NCBI GenBank assembly: GCA_021496925.1
Contig: CP053915.1
Location: 2,743,001-2,807,000, forward strand
DNA: 64,000 nt
Direction of reading: 5' to 3'
Origin: Acidovorax sp. YS12
GTDB taxonomy: Bacteria; Pseudomonadota; Gammaproteobacteria; Burkholderiales; Burkholderiaceae_C
In this document: one piece after another, positions 1 to 9,035 of the stretch
Numbering within the stretch: the first letter of the stretch is position 1
Layout of the letters: the number at the start of each line of letters is the position of its first letter
Notes under the pieces: model-generated
What the model was told of the DNA's origin: nothing
Seen by the model: the letters and a program-made list of their open reading frames with translations, nothing else
Databases searched by the model: none
Translations under genes and position numbers: made by a program

Positions 1-1500
1 CGCCGCGCCAGCCTGGCGCACACCCTGGCCCTGGCCGCCGTCCCGGGGCTGGCCGGGGCCTCGCAGCGCGCCAGCCAGCGCTGGGTGGTCATCAACCTGT
101 CGCTGGAGCCCGACAGCCTGGACCCGACCATGGCCCCTTCGGCCGCCGTGGGCGAGGTGGTGCACTACAACGTGCTGGAGGGCCTGACGCGCATCGAGGA
201 GAACGGCAGCGTGGCGCCCCTGCTGGCACAGAGCTGGCAGATGGACGCGCGCCAGCGCACCTGCACGCTGCGGCTGCGCCAGGGCGTGCGCTTCCACGAC
301 GGCACGCCCTTCGACGCCGCGGCGGTGCGCTTCAGCTTCGAGCGCGCCCGCGCGCCGGGTTCGACCAACAAGGCGCGCAAGACGCTGTTCGACAACATCG
401 CGCACATCGCCACGCCCGACGCGCACACCGTGGTGCTGGGGCTGCACCATGCCGATGCGCACCTGCCCTTCCGCCTGGGCGAGAACACGGCCGTCATCCT
501 CAGCCCGGCAAGCGCCGCCACGGCCGCCGCCGCCCCCGTGGGCACCGGCCCGTACCGCGTGCGGCAATGGCAGCGCGGCCACAGCATCACGCTGGAGCCC
601 GCCAGCACCTACCGCCATGCCCAGACGCTGTACATGCGCGGCGCCACGTTCCGCTTCCTCTACGCGCCCGAGGCGCAGGCCGCGGCGCTGCAGGGCGAGG
701 AGATGGACCTGTTCCTGCACTTCGCCACCAACTCGGTGCGCGGCCTGGTGGCCGACAGCCGCTACCAGCTGCTGCTGGGCACCTCCAGCAGCAAGGGCCT
801 GCTGGCGCTGAACCACCGGCGCGCGCCGCTGGCCGACCGGCGCGTGCGCCGCGCCATCACGCACGCCATCGACCGCGAGGCCTTCATCCGCACCGTGTTC
901 GAGGGGCGCGGCACCGTGATCGGCAGCCATTTTTCGCCGTCCGACCCCGGCTACGTGCACCTGGCCCACCGCTACCCGTACGACCCGGACCGCGCCCGCG
1001 CCCTGCTGCGCGAGGCCCTGGGGCCGGCGCCGCTGCGCCTGTCGCTGGCGCTGCCGCCCCCGGCCTACGCGCGCCTGGGCGGCCCGGTGCTGGCGGCCGA
1101 CCTGGAGCGCGTGGGCATCGCGGTGGAGCCCCAGCCGCTGGAGTGGGCGCAATGGCTGGCGGGCCCGTTCCAGGGCGACTTCGACATGACGCTGATCACC
1201 CACGTGGAGCCGCTGGACTACCCCATCTACACCGACCCGGGCTACTACTTCGGCTACGACAGCGCGGCGTTCCGGCAACTGGCGCAGCGCCATGCGCAGG
1301 CCGAAAGCCCGCGCGAACGCGCGCGCCTGTTCGCCCAGATGCAGCGCCACCTGGCCGAGGACGCGGTGAATGCCTGGCTGTTCGCCTCGCAGGTCGGCAC
1401 CGTGGCGCGCAAGGGGCTGCGCGGGGTGTGGATGCACTACCCCATCTTCGTGCACGACATTGCCGCGCTGCGCTGGGAAAGCGAAGAGAAACCGGCCTGA
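1..1500 (+). CDS. ABC transporter periplasmic substrate-binding protein, family 5 (5-prime partial)
   Basis: Solute-binding protein of the peptide/nickel (DppA/OppA/NikA) type, which would capture an oligopeptide or similar ligand in the periplasm for an ABC importer. The reading frame is open from base 1 with no start inside the window. The first residues (RRASLAHT followed by an Ala/Leu-rich stretch) look like the end of a Sec or Tat signal peptide. The mature part has the family-5 opening (LEPDSLDPT), the LTRIEENGSVAPLLAQSW block and the VRFHDGTPFDA block. About 500 codons are visible, near full family length, so only a few codons are missing. No permease or ATPase gene follows, and the next genes are on the opposite strand. 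The ligand cannot be named. Confidence 0.9.
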   Translation, partial: RRASLAHTLALAAVPGLAGASQRASQRWVVINLSLEPDSLDPTMAPSAAVGEVVHYNVLEGLTRIEENGSVAPLLAQSWQMDARQRTCTLRLRQGVRFHDGTPFDAAAVRFSFERARAPGSTNKARKTLFDNIAHIATPDAHTVVLGLHHADAHLPFRLGENTAVILSPASAATAAAAPVGTGPYRVRQWQRGHSITLEPASTYRHAQTLYMRGATFRFLYAPEAQAAALQGEEMDLFLHFATNSVRGLVADSRYQLLLGTSSSKGLLALNHRRAPLADRRVRRAITHAIDREAFIRTVFEGRGTVIGSHFSPSDPGYVHLAHRYPYDPDRARALLREALGPAPLRLSLALPPPAYARLGGPVLAADLERVGIAVEPQPLEWAQWLAGPFQGDFDMTLITHVEPLDYPIYTDPGYYFGYDSAAFRQLAQRHAQAESPRERARLFAQMQRHLAEDAVNAWLFASQVGTVARKGLRGVWMHYPIFVHDIAALRWESEEKPA

Positions 1501-1504
1501 GGTT

Positions 1505-1564
1505 GCTATTCAATGAATAGCTGCTTGCGCTTGCTGGCAAAGGGCCGGAGGCCGATTTGGCTCA
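1505..1564. repeat. degenerate REP-like hairpin (GCGCTTG...GGCAA family)
   Basis: Short intergenic element between convergent genes, carrying a degraded form of the AGCTNCCAGCGCTT...AAGCGCTGGNAGCT inverted repeat that recurs about ten times in this window, usually at gene 3-prime ends. Here the two arms pair poorly. It overlaps the stop codon of the SEC-C gene. Confidence 0.45.
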
Positions 1565-1954
1565 AAACTGATCGCCATCGACGTAGTACCAGCGCCCGCC
1601 TTCGCGCACGAAGCGGCTGCGCTCGTGCAGGCGCACGGCGCGCCCGCCGACGCGCCAGCGGGCGACGAACTCGACCTCGGCGCTGTCCGGGCCGGTGGGC
1701 TGGTGGCGGCGCACCTCCAGGCCCAGCCACTTCGCGCCCGCGTCGAAGTCGATGGCGGGCGGACGGCGCGACGGGTGCCAGGTGGCGAGCAGGTAGTCGC
1801 CGCGCCCGCCCACGAAGGCGCTGTAGCGCGAGCGCATGAGGCGCTCGGCGTCGGGCGCATCCTCGGCGCCCTCCAGGAAGCGCCCGCAGCAACCGGCCAG
1901 CGGCGCGCCGCTGCCGCAAGGGCAGGCGGGCGCGGCGGGCGCGCGGCGGTTCAT
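1562..1954 (-). CDS. YchJ-like SEC-C motif protein (UPF0225)
   Basis: Small 130-residue protein of the YchJ/UPF0225 family. The N-terminus has a cysteine cluster typical of a SEC-C zinc-binding motif (CPCGSG at residues 11-16, then CC at 22-23). It is followed by the family segment with MRSRYSAF and DYLLATWHPS, and a C-terminal NTF2-like part ending in GGRWYYVDGD. The start is chosen because the upstream part of the open frame is low-complexity and the ATG overlaps the stop of the upstream DUF4197 gene by 4 bases (ATGA), so the two are probably translationally coupled. The molecular role of the family is not established; zinc binding is inferred from the cysteines. Confidence 0.88.
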   Translation of the reverse strand: MNRRAPAAPACPCGSGAPLAGCCGRFLEGAEDAPDAERLMRSRYSAFVGGRGDYLLATWHPSRRPPAIDFDAGAKWLGLEVRRHQPTGPDSAEVEFVARWRVGGRAVRLHERSRFVREGGRWYYVDGDQF

Positions 1955-2652
1955 CGCGCGCCGAAGACCTTCTGCAGCAGCGCGCTGCCGGTGCCCACGG
2001 GGTCGTTGCGGATCTTGCGCTCTTCCTCGCCGATCATGAAGTACAGGCCATCCAGCGTCTTGCCGGTCACGTACTGCTGCAGGTTGGCGTCCTCGGCCTT
2101 GAGCAGGCCGAAGCCCGCGGCCTTGCCGGCGAAGGCGTTGTACTGCTGCGCCAGGCCCACCTTGTCGGTGGCCTGGGTGACCACGGGCAGGAAGCGCTCG
2201 CCCAGCGGCGCGCGCGTCTTGCCGGCGAAGAACTGCGTCACGGCCGTGTCGCCGCCGGTGAGGATGTTCTTCGCGTCCTGCACGCTCATGCTCTGCACCG
2301 CGCCCACGAGCAGGTCCTTGCCCATGGGCACGGCTGTCTCGGCGGCACGGTTGATGGTGGTGACCAGTTCGTCGATGCGCTGGCCCTGGCCGAAGCGGCG
2401 CATGAGCTTGGCCGCGTCTTCGAGCTGCCCCGGCAGGCCGATGCGCACCTGCGGGTTGCCCAGGAAGCCATCGGTGCGCCCCAGCAGGTCCACCGCCACC
2501 TCGGCGCCGCGCGCCAGCGCGGCCTTGACGCCGCTGGCCGCGTCGGCATTGGACAACTGCGCCAGCGACACGGCCAGCGCCCGCTGGTGCGCGGCCAGCA
2601 GCAGCAGGCCGAGCGCGCTGGCTCGATGGATGAATGCGCGACGAGACGACAT
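1951..2652 (-). CDS. DUF4197 domain-containing exported protein
   Basis: Protein of 233 residues matching the DUF4197 family. It starts with SRRAFIHRASALGLLLLAA, a signal peptide with a twin-arginine-like SRR motif, and a probable cleavage site after ...ALA near residue 27. The mature part has the family's LSNADAASGVKAALARGAEVAV start, the VRIGLPG block, the DAKNILTGGDTAVTQFF block and the C-terminal GLYFMIGEEERKIRNDP. Function is unknown. The stop codon overlaps the start of the SEC-C gene, indicating a two-gene transcript. Confidence 0.85.
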   Translation of the reverse strand: MSSRRAFIHRASALGLLLLAAHQRALAVSLAQLSNADAASGVKAALARGAEVAVDLLGRTDGFLGNPQVRIGLPGQLEDAAKLMRRFGQGQRIDELVTTINRAAETAVPMGKDLLVGAVQSMSVQDAKNILTGGDTAVTQFFAGKTRAPLGERFLPVVTQATDKVGLAQQYNAFAGKAAGFGLLKAEDANLQQYVTGKTLDGLYFMIGEEERKIRNDPVGTGSALLQKVFGAR

Positions 2653-2716
2653 GGAAAAGCCCCCCAGGGTTCAGCAAAGGGCGCCATTCTTGCAGAACCG
2701 GCGGCGCGGTGCAGGG

Positions 2717-3883
2717 CTAGCCGTGCGCCCTGCCGACGATCAGCGTGTCGAGCCTGCCAATGGTCTTGAGCGACTTGTTCGCATAGGGCAGCTTGTGCAG
2801 CACGTAGCGCATGGCGTTGAGGCGCGCGCGCTTCTTGCAGTCGCTCTTGACCACGGTCCAGGGCGAATCGGCCGTGTCGGTCTCGAAGAACATGGCCTCC
2901 TTGGCGCGGGTGTAGTCGTCCCACTTGTCGAGCGAGGCCAGGTCCACGGGGCTGAGCTTCCACTGCTTGAGCGGGTGGACCTCGCGCTCCTTGAAGCGCC
3001 GGCGCTGCTCGGCGCGCGTGACGGAGAACCAGAACTTGACCACATGGATGCCGCTGCGCACCAGATGGCGCTCGAACTCGGGCGCCTGGTGCATGAACTC
3101 GTGGTACTCGGCGTCGGAGCAAAAGCCCATGACGCGCTCGACGCCCGCGCGGTTGTACCAGCTGCGGTCGAACATCACGATCTCGCCCGCCGTGGGCAGG
3201 TGCTGGATGTAGCGCTGGAAGTACCACTGCCCGCGCTCCACCTCGCTGGGCTTTTCCAGCGCCACCACGCGCGCGCCGCGCGGGTTCAGGTGCTCCATGA
3301 AGCGCTTGATGGTGCCGCCCTTGCCGGCGGCGTCGCGCCCCTCGAACAGGATCACCACGCGCTGCCCGGTCTCCTTCACCCAGGCCTGCAGCTTGAGCAG
3401 CTCCACCTGCAGGTTGTACTTCTGCGTCTCGTAGGTGGCGCGGCGCATCAAGTGCTTGTAGGGGTAGCCGCCCTCGCGCCAGTCGTCGGACAGCTCGTCG
3501 TCGGGATGGCCCTTGAACAGCGGCGTCTCATGGCCCTCCTCGTTGTCCAGCAGCACCTGGCGCAGCATCTGGCGGTCGTCCTCGGAGGCGCCCTCGATCA
3601 GCGCGCGCAGGGCCGCCGCGCGCTGCTGCGCGGGCAGGGCCTCGCGCTCCAGCAGGGCCTGCACCACCGCCAGGCGGCGCCCCTGCGCCGCCTGGGCGGC
3701 CTCGGCCTGGACGTGGCGCGGCACGGCCTTGGGGCTCAGCGTGGGCAGGGTGTCGCCCTGCTGCACGGCGCGCGCGCGCGGCTGGGCACGCTTGCGCCGG
3801 GGCGCGGGAGCGGTGGAAGGAGAGGTGGAGGCAGCGGCGGCAGGCGCCACGGAAGGCGATGAAGCGGGGGTGGATGCGGTCAT
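2717..3883 (-). CDS. ppk2: polyphosphate kinase 2 family protein (PPK2)
   Basis: PPK2-type kinase, which transfers phosphate between polyphosphate and nucleotides in the cytoplasm. The core has a Walker A loop (EGRDAAGKGG), the PRGARVVALEKPSEVERGQWYFQRY segment, and a Walker B-type FDRSWYNRAGVE motif, then VKFWFSVTRAEQRRRF. The catalytic core of about 260 residues is preceded by a 110-residue Ala/Pro/basic-rich extension, longer than in minimal PPK2 proteins. An ATG 27 bases further upstream (at 3910) is also possible; neither start has a strong ribosome binding site. Whether it prefers GDP, ADP or AMP cannot be read from the sequence. It is divergent from the ImmA-like gene. Confidence 0.9.
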   Translation of the reverse strand: MTASTPASSPSVAPAAAASTSPSTAPAPRRKRAQPRARAVQQGDTLPTLSPKAVPRHVQAEAAQAAQGRRLAVVQALLEREALPAQQRAAALRALIEGASEDDRQMLRQVLLDNEEGHETPLFKGHPDDELSDDWREGGYPYKHLMRRATYETQKYNLQVELLKLQAWVKETGQRVVILFEGRDAAGKGGTIKRFMEHLNPRGARVVALEKPSEVERGQWYFQRYIQHLPTAGEIVMFDRSWYNRAGVERVMGFCSDAEYHEFMHQAPEFERHLVRSGIHVVKFWFSVTRAEQRRRFKEREVHPLKQWKLSPVDLASLDKWDDYTRAKEAMFFETDTADSPWTVVKSDCKKRARLNAMRYVLHKLPYANKSLKTIGRLDTLIVGRAHG

Positions 3884-3991
3884 GGTTGAAAGCCCATCTG
3901 GGAAATGCATGTCACCATTTTGTCACCGTGGTTTTCGCCGCTCCTATTGCGGCAAACCCACCCGCGCGGCACGGCACAGATAATCCCGGCC

Positions 3992-4516
3992 ATGAGCTTG
4001 TTTGCGGAAGGCATTCTCAACACCCACTGGGACCAGTCCGTGCCCGTCAACCTGGCGCATATCGCCAAGGCCATGGGCATCGCCGTGGCCGTGGGCGACA
4101 CCGGCGCGGCCTGCGCGGTGCTGGAGATCTCGCGCCAGCGCAAGGCGCGCATCACCATCAATGCCTCGCACAGCTTCATGCGCCAGCGCTACGGCGTGGC
4201 GCACGCCCTGGGCCACATCGCGCTGCACCACCTGCGCCCCGGCATGCGCCGCGAGATCATGGTGTCGGAGAGCTACCACGTGGACTACGGCCAGCGCATG
4301 GAGAGCGAGGCCAACGATTTCGCGCTGCGCCTGCTCATTCCGACGCAGGTGCTGCAGTTCACGCTGACCGAGGGCCACGCCGAAAGCCTGCAGGAGCTGG
4401 CGCATCTGTTCGAGGTGCCGGACATCCTGGTCAAGCAGCGCCTGGCCGACCTGGACCTGCGCCTGCCGCAGCCGCTGGTGCGGCAGCTGCGCGCGGAAGC
4501 ACGCTGGGATGACTGA
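3992..4516 (+). CDS. ImmA/IrrE-like protein with altered zinc motif (HALGH)
   Basis: A 174-residue protein of the ImmA/IrrE metallopeptidase fold (DUF955). The region RQRYGVAHALGHIALHHL aligns with the family motif, normally HExxH followed by a distal H and the ExEAN helix. The distal segment MESEANDFALRLLIP is intact. The codons read His-Ala-Leu-Gly-His, so the catalytic Glu of HExxH is replaced by Ala, while both zinc-ligand His residues remain. That predicts a zinc-binding protein with little or no protease activity. The start at 3992 is chosen over an upstream in-frame ATG at 3905 because family similarity begins at MSLFAEGIL. There is no adjacent Xre-type repressor, unlike many ImmA genes. 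Confidence 0.82.
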   Translation: MSLFAEGILNTHWDQSVPVNLAHIAKAMGIAVAVGDTGAACAVLEISRQRKARITINASHSFMRQRYGVAHALGHIALHHLRPGMRREIMVSESYHVDYGQRMESEANDFALRLLIPTQVLQFTLTEGHAESLQELAHLFEVPDILVKQRLADLDLRLPQPLVRQLRAEARWDD

Positions 4517-4594
4517 AACCGCTCCGTGGCACTCATGCATTGGCATCCCGTCGTGCCTTTGTCCGCCATGCCACGTGGCAAGTCCTTGCTACAG

Positions 4595-5392
4595 CTACAG
4601 CGTTGTGGCGCCCAACTGCGCACTGATCTTGCGGGCCACGCCCTGCACCAAGGGAATCACCTCGCGCATGCGCGCCTCATCGGTATAGACGTCGGTGCTG
4701 GTAACGCTGATCGAGGCCACGATGGTTCCGCTCGCATCACGCACCGGCGCCCCGACACAGCGGATGCCGGGAATGTTTTCGTCCATGTCAAAGGTGTAGT
4801 CCTGTGCTGCATACGTTGCCATCGCCTCCAGCCAGACATCCAACGGCAACGATCCGGCCAGGCCCTTGGCGGCCTCTTGCTCGTAGCGCTTTTTCCAGGC
4901 GGCACGCCCCTGGTCGAGAATCAGTGCCTTGCCGACGCTGGTGCAGCACACGGGCTTGCGCCCGCCGATGCGGGTATTGACTTCGATCGGGCGTTTACCG
5001 CCGATCTTGTCAAGGTAGATGATGCCTTCATCCTCATCCAGCGCCGCCAGATGCACCGTATCCTGCGTCTGCGCTGCCAGCTCCTCCAGAAACGGACGTG
5101 CGGTGGTCATCAGCGGCGACTCACGGTAGGCCATGAAGCCGAGCTCCACCAGCCGACTGCCCAGGCGGTAGCCCTTGCGCGGCTCGAAACGCAGGTAGCG
5201 GATTTGCACCAGCGCCGAAGCCAAGCGGTGCGTGGTGCTGAAGGTAATACCCGTCTTGTCGGAGATTTCCTTGACCGTCCGACAGCCATCGGCCACGGCA
5301 CTCACGATGTCGAGGCCCCGGAACAGCGTCTGGCTGGCGAGCGGCTTGGCGGCTTTTTTGGGGGGGCTGGTCGTTTCGGCTGGGGCGGTCAT
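4595..5392 (-). CDS. IclR family transcriptional regulator
   Basis: A 265-residue IclR-type regulator. It has an N-terminal winged helix-turn-helix (about residues 20-85, TLFRGLDIVSAVADGCRTVKEIS then TFSTTHRLASALV) and a C-terminal effector-binding domain (about 95-260, with CCTSVGKALI, GIRCVGAPVRD and the final DVYTDEARMREVI). It is the last gene of a minus-strand set with the MHS-type transporter and the aldolase/dehydrogenase pair, so it probably controls that catabolic operon in response to an aromatic or keto-acid effector. Tandem dyads at 9036-9070 are candidate operators. The effector is unknown. Confidence 0.9.
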   Translation of the reverse strand: MTAPAETTSPPKKAAKPLASQTLFRGLDIVSAVADGCRTVKEISDKTGITFSTTHRLASALVQIRYLRFEPRKGYRLGSRLVELGFMAYRESPLMTTARPFLEELAAQTQDTVHLAALDEDEGIIYLDKIGGKRPIEVNTRIGGRKPVCCTSVGKALILDQGRAAWKKRYEQEAAKGLAGSLPLDVWLEAMATYAAQDYTFDMDENIPGIRCVGAPVRDASGTIVASISVTSTDVYTDEARMREVIPLVQGVARKISAQLGATTL

Positions 5393-5459
5393 GGTGAGGG
5401 GGAGGGTGCGCGATGAGACCTGCGGTCACCGGCACCCACGCCTCGCACACGCCTCGAGA

Positions 5460-6812
5460 TTACGAATCCAACGGCTGGCCGGTGCGATCCTTGGTGAAGC
5501 TGATGGCGATCAGCGATACCAGCGCGCACAGGGCGATGAAGATGGCCACCGGCACATAGCTGCCATGATAGCGGGCCACCAGCGCCGTGGCGATCAGCGG
5601 CATGGGACCGCCGACCAGCGCCGCGCCCACCTGATAGCCCAGCGAGATGCCGGTGTAACGCACGTTGGGCGGGAAGCTTTCGGCGAAAAAAGTGCCAAGC
5701 ACAGAGCCATAAGTGGACCAGATGATGGAGAAGCCGATCACCACGGCAACCGTTGCGACCAACGAGGAGCCCTGGTTCAGCAGCCAGAAATAGGGACCGG
5801 CGTAGACGGCGATGGCGACCGTGCCCAGGATGAACAGCTTCTTGCGGCCAATGCGGTCGGACAACGCGCCGAAATACAGCATCACCGGCACCGCAATCAG
5901 CGCGGCGATCAGCACCACGTTGAGCGCGTCCACGCGCTTGTAGCCCAGACCCACCAGGTACGAGATGGTGAACGTGGCGAACAGGAAGAAAGTCGAGGTT
6001 TCGACGAACTTGGCGCCAATGGCGATCAGCACCGGGCGCCAGTGCTTGGTGAGCGTCTCCATCAGGGGCATCCGCTGGTGCTGCGAGCCCTTGGGATTGG
6101 CCTTGGCCTCGGCGGCCACCTTGCGGAACGACGGCGTTTCCTCCACCTTGTTGCGGATCCACATGCCAATCAGCACCAGCACGATGGACAGCACGAACGG
6201 AATGCGCCAGCCATAGGACAAGAAGGCCTCCTCCGAGAACACGGTGCTCAGGCCCGAGGTCGCCAGATTGCCCAGCGCCAGGCCGAACAGTGCGCCCGTC
6301 TGCGGCACTGCGCCAAAGAAGCCGCGCTTGTTGGCGGGCGAATACTCCACCGCCAGCAACACACCGCCACCCCACTCACCGCCCAGCGCCAGGCCTTGCA
6401 GCAGGCGCAGGATGGTCAGCAGAATCGGCGCCCAGACGCCGATCTGGTCGTAGGTGGGCGTCAGGCCGATCAGCACAGTGGACAGGCCCATGATGGACAG
6501 CGTGATGACCAGCGTCTTCTTGCGGCCGACCCGGTCGCCGACGTGGGCGAACACGATCCCGCCGATGGGCCGGATCAGGAACGCCAGAGCGAACGAGGCG
6601 AGCGCCAGCAACTGGCTGGTGATCGGGTCGCCGGACGGGAAAAATAGCTTGGCAAAAACGATGGACGACATGGTTCCGTAGAGAAAATAGTCGTACCACT
6701 CGATGGTGCTGCCCACGGCGCTGCCGAAAAGCGCGCGGCGGCGATCGGCATCGCTGATGGCGGTCTGCGCGCCGTGCGCTTGTGCCGGCTGGCCAAGTTG
6801 TTGTGCGGTCAT
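5460..6812 (-). CDS. MFS transporter, metabolite:H+ symporter (MHS) type
   Basis: Twelve-helix major facilitator of the MHS subfamily (ProP/ShiA/KgtP-like), importing an organic acid or similar with protons across the inner membrane. Family signatures seen are GSTIEWYDYFLYG near residue 35, RPIGGIVFAHVGDRVGRK in the loop after helix 2, the GGEWGGGVLL motif, and DRIGRKKLF in the second half. The 450-residue length is normal. The ATG at 6812 is used because the upstream codons in frame are not family-like. It lies between the HOA aldolase gene and the IclR gene on the same strand, so the substrate is probably the aromatic or aliphatic precursor degraded by this operon. This is inferred from position only. 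Confidence 0.88.
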   Translation of the reverse strand: MTAQQLGQPAQAHGAQTAISDADRRRALFGSAVGSTIEWYDYFLYGTMSSIVFAKLFFPSGDPITSQLLALASFALAFLIRPIGGIVFAHVGDRVGRKKTLVITLSIMGLSTVLIGLTPTYDQIGVWAPILLTILRLLQGLALGGEWGGGVLLAVEYSPANKRGFFGAVPQTGALFGLALGNLATSGLSTVFSEEAFLSYGWRIPFVLSIVLVLIGMWIRNKVEETPSFRKVAAEAKANPKGSQHQRMPLMETLTKHWRPVLIAIGAKFVETSTFFLFATFTISYLVGLGYKRVDALNVVLIAALIAVPVMLYFGALSDRIGRKKLFILGTVAIAVYAGPYFWLLNQGSSLVATVAVVIGFSIIWSTYGSVLGTFFAESFPPNVRYTGISLGYQVGAALVGGPMPLIATALVARYHGSYVPVAIFIALCALVSLIAISFTKDRTGQPLDS

Positions 6813-6893
6813 GTTGCTTGTCTCACAGGTGTTTGACCCGGCCGCGAGAGCCACTGCCGGGCCTGCCGAAGCGGCCGCCCACGACACCGCCGG

Positions 6894-6914
6894 GGCACAT
6901 CGCAGGGATGTGCC
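6894..6914. other. perfect 8-bp intergenic hairpin
   Basis: GGCACATC, a 5-base loop and GATGTGCC form a perfect stem in the 144-base gap between the transporter start and the aldolase stop. It has no T-run, so it is more likely an mRNA processing or stability hairpin, or an operator, than a terminator. Confidence 0.35.
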
Positions 6915-6956
6915 CAGCCAGAATCGCAGGCGCCTGCCCGGCTTCTTAGAGCGTGT

Positions 6957-8000
6957 CTACGCTCTTGGGGAAAGGTCTCGGCCGCGGCGCTGCTTCAGCA
7001 GATCCAACGCCACGTCGACGATCATGTCTTCCTGCCCGCCCACCATGCGCCGGCGGCCCAGTTCCACGAGGATGTCCACCGTCTTGAGGCCGTATTTGGC
7101 TGCGGCCGCCTCGCTGTGGCGCAAGAAGCTGCTGTACACGCCGGCGTAGCCCAGTGCCAGCGTCTCGCGGTCCACGCGCACCGGGCGATCCTGCAGCGGG
7201 CGCACGATGTCGTCGGCCGCGTCGAGCAGTTTGTAGAGGTCAGTGCCGTGGTTCCAGCCCATGCGGTCGATGGCGGCAATGAATGCCTCCAGCGGCGCAT
7301 TGCCGGCGCCCGCGCCCATGCCGGCCAGGCTGGCATCCACGCGGTCGCAGCCTTCTTCCACAGCCACGATGGAGTTGGCCACGCCCAAGCTCAGGTTGTG
7401 GTGAGCGTGCATGCCCGTCTGGGTTTCCGGCTTGAGCGTGTCTTTGAAGGCCCGGAAGCGCTCGCGCACATCCTGCATGCCCAGCGCACCGCCCGAGTCG
7501 ACCACGTAGCAGCAGGTGGCGCCATAGCTCTCCATGAGCTTGGCCTGCTGTGCCAGCGCTTGCGGCGTGGTCATGTGACTCATCATGAGGAAACCCACGG
7601 CTTCCATGCCGAGGTTGCGGGCGTACTCGATATGCTGCTTGGACACGTCGGCCTCCGTGCAGTGGGTGGCGACCCGCACCACGCGCACGCCGGCGTCGTA
7701 GGCGTTCTTCAGGTCGTGCACGGTGCCGATGCCCGGCAGCAGTAGCGTGGCGATCTCCGCGTGCTTGACCACGCTGGCGACAGCCTCGATCCACTCCAGA
7801 TCGGTATGCGCGCCGAAGCCGTAATTGAAACTGCTGCCTTGCAGGCCGTCTCCGTGGGCGACCTCAATCGAGTCCACGCGGGCTTCGTCCAGCGCACGGG
7901 CGATTTGCTGGGCTTGCGCCACGCTGTACTGGTGGCGGATGGCGTGGCTGCCGTCGCGCAGCGTCACGTCGGAGATATAGATCTTCTTGTTGGGGATCAT
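6957..8000 (-). CDS. mhpE: 4-hydroxy-2-oxovalerate aldolase
   Basis: Mn-dependent class II aldolase (MhpE/DmpG/BphI type) that splits 4-hydroxy-2-oxopentanoate into pyruvate and acetaldehyde, the last carbon-carbon cleavage of meta-cleavage pathways. The 347-residue protein has the N-terminal TIM-barrel motif ISDVTLRDGSHA (catalytic Arg and metal Asp), the metal-binding GMHAHHNLSLG pair of His residues, and the GAGAGNAPLE stretch. Its C-terminal segment contacts the dehydrogenase partner in known complexes. The ATG at 8000 lies 14 bases after the stop of the acetaldehyde dehydrogenase gene, so the two are co-transcribed. In known complexes acetaldehyde is channelled between the two enzymes. 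Confidence 0.95.
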   Translation of the reverse strand: MIPNKKIYISDVTLRDGSHAIRHQYSVAQAQQIARALDEARVDSIEVAHGDGLQGSSFNYGFGAHTDLEWIEAVASVVKHAEIATLLLPGIGTVHDLKNAYDAGVRVVRVATHCTEADVSKQHIEYARNLGMEAVGFLMMSHMTTPQALAQQAKLMESYGATCCYVVDSGGALGMQDVRERFRAFKDTLKPETQTGMHAHHNLSLGVANSIVAVEEGCDRVDASLAGMGAGAGNAPLEAFIAAIDRMGWNHGTDLYKLLDAADDIVRPLQDRPVRVDRETLALGYAGVYSSFLRHSEAAAAKYGLKTVDILVELGRRRMVGGQEDMIVDVALDLLKQRRGRDLSPRA

Positions 8001-8014
8001 GGCGCAGAGCCTCC

Positions 8015-8968
8015 TCAAGCGTTTGCGGCGGCCAGCATGCGCGCGGCCATGTGTTCTGCGGTACGCAGGCCGGCGCTGGTCATGATGTCCAGGTTGCCGG
8101 CATAGGCTGGCAGGTAGTGCGCGGCCCCTTCGACCTCCAGGAAGATGGAGGTCTTCAGTCCGGTGAGCGCATCGCCCACGCCCGGAATGCGGATAGGCCT
8201 GTCGACACGGTCGAACTGCACTTGCTGCTTCAGACGGTAACCAGGCACGTAGGCCTGCACCGCGGCGGCCACCTCTTCCACCGAGCGGGCAATGGCATCT
8301 TCGTCGGCCCATGCACTCAGCGTATAGACGGTGTCACGCATGATCAGCGGCGGCTCGGCAGGGTTCAGCACGATGATGGCCTTGCCCTTGCGGGCGCCCC
8401 CCACCACCTCGATGGCCTTGGAGGTGGTTTCGGTGAATTCATCGATGTTCGCGCGCGTGCCTGGACCCGCACTCTTGCTGGAAATGGAGGCGACGATCTC
8501 ACCGTAGTGCACAACAGCCACGCGCGAGACGGCGGCCACCATCGGGATCGTGGCCTGGCCGCCGCAGGTGACCATGTTCACGTTCAGTGCATCGAGGTGT
8601 TTCTCACCATTCACCACCGGAATGCAGTAAGGGCCAATGGCCGCTGGCGTGAGGTCGATCATGCGCAGACCGGGCTTGAGGCTGCGCAGGAAGGCATCGT
8701 TGTGCACATGCGCGCCCGCACTGGTGGCGTCGAACACGAAGTCGATGTCGTCGAACACCGGCAGGCGCGCCAGCCCCTCCACCCCTTCATGGGTGGTGGC
8801 CACGCCCATGCGCGCAGCGCGTGCCAGGCCGTCCGAAGCGGCATCAATCCCGACCATGGCGCCCATTTCGATGTTCTGTCCATGGCGCAGGATCTTGATC
8901 ATCAAGTCCGTACCGATGTTGCCGCTGCCGATGACCGCGGCCTTGAGTTTCTTGCGAGCGTTTGACAC
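8015..8968 (-). CDS. mhpF: acetaldehyde dehydrogenase (acylating)
   Basis: NAD- and CoA-dependent dehydrogenase (MhpF/DmpF type) converting acetaldehyde to acetyl-CoA. The 317-residue protein shows the Rossmann start AAVIGSGNIGTDLMIKIL, the NMVTCGGQATIP motif with the catalytic Cys, and the conserved SISSKSAGPGTRANIDEFT segment. It is the first gene of the minus-strand operon that continues with the aldolase, transporter and IclR regulator. The hydratase that normally supplies 4-hydroxy-2-oxovalerate and the ring-cleavage genes are not in the window, so this is a partial lower pathway fed from elsewhere. Confidence 0.95.
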   Translation of the reverse strand: MSNARKKLKAAVIGSGNIGTDLMIKILRHGQNIEMGAMVGIDAASDGLARAARMGVATTHEGVEGLARLPVFDDIDFVFDATSAGAHVHNDAFLRSLKPGLRMIDLTPAAIGPYCIPVVNGEKHLDALNVNMVTCGGQATIPMVAAVSRVAVVHYGEIVASISSKSAGPGTRANIDEFTETTSKAIEVVGGARKGKAIIVLNPAEPPLIMRDTVYTLSAWADEDAIARSVEEVAAAVQAYVPGYRLKQQVQFDRVDRPIRIPGVGDALTGLKTSIFLEVEGAAHYLPAYAGNLDIMTSAGLRTAEHMAARMLAAANA

Positions 8969-9035
8969 GTCACTCCTGTAGCAGGGCCAAGCCCCGTTTC
9001 GACACAGCCGCGAGTGTAGGGAGTTTTTTTCAAAA

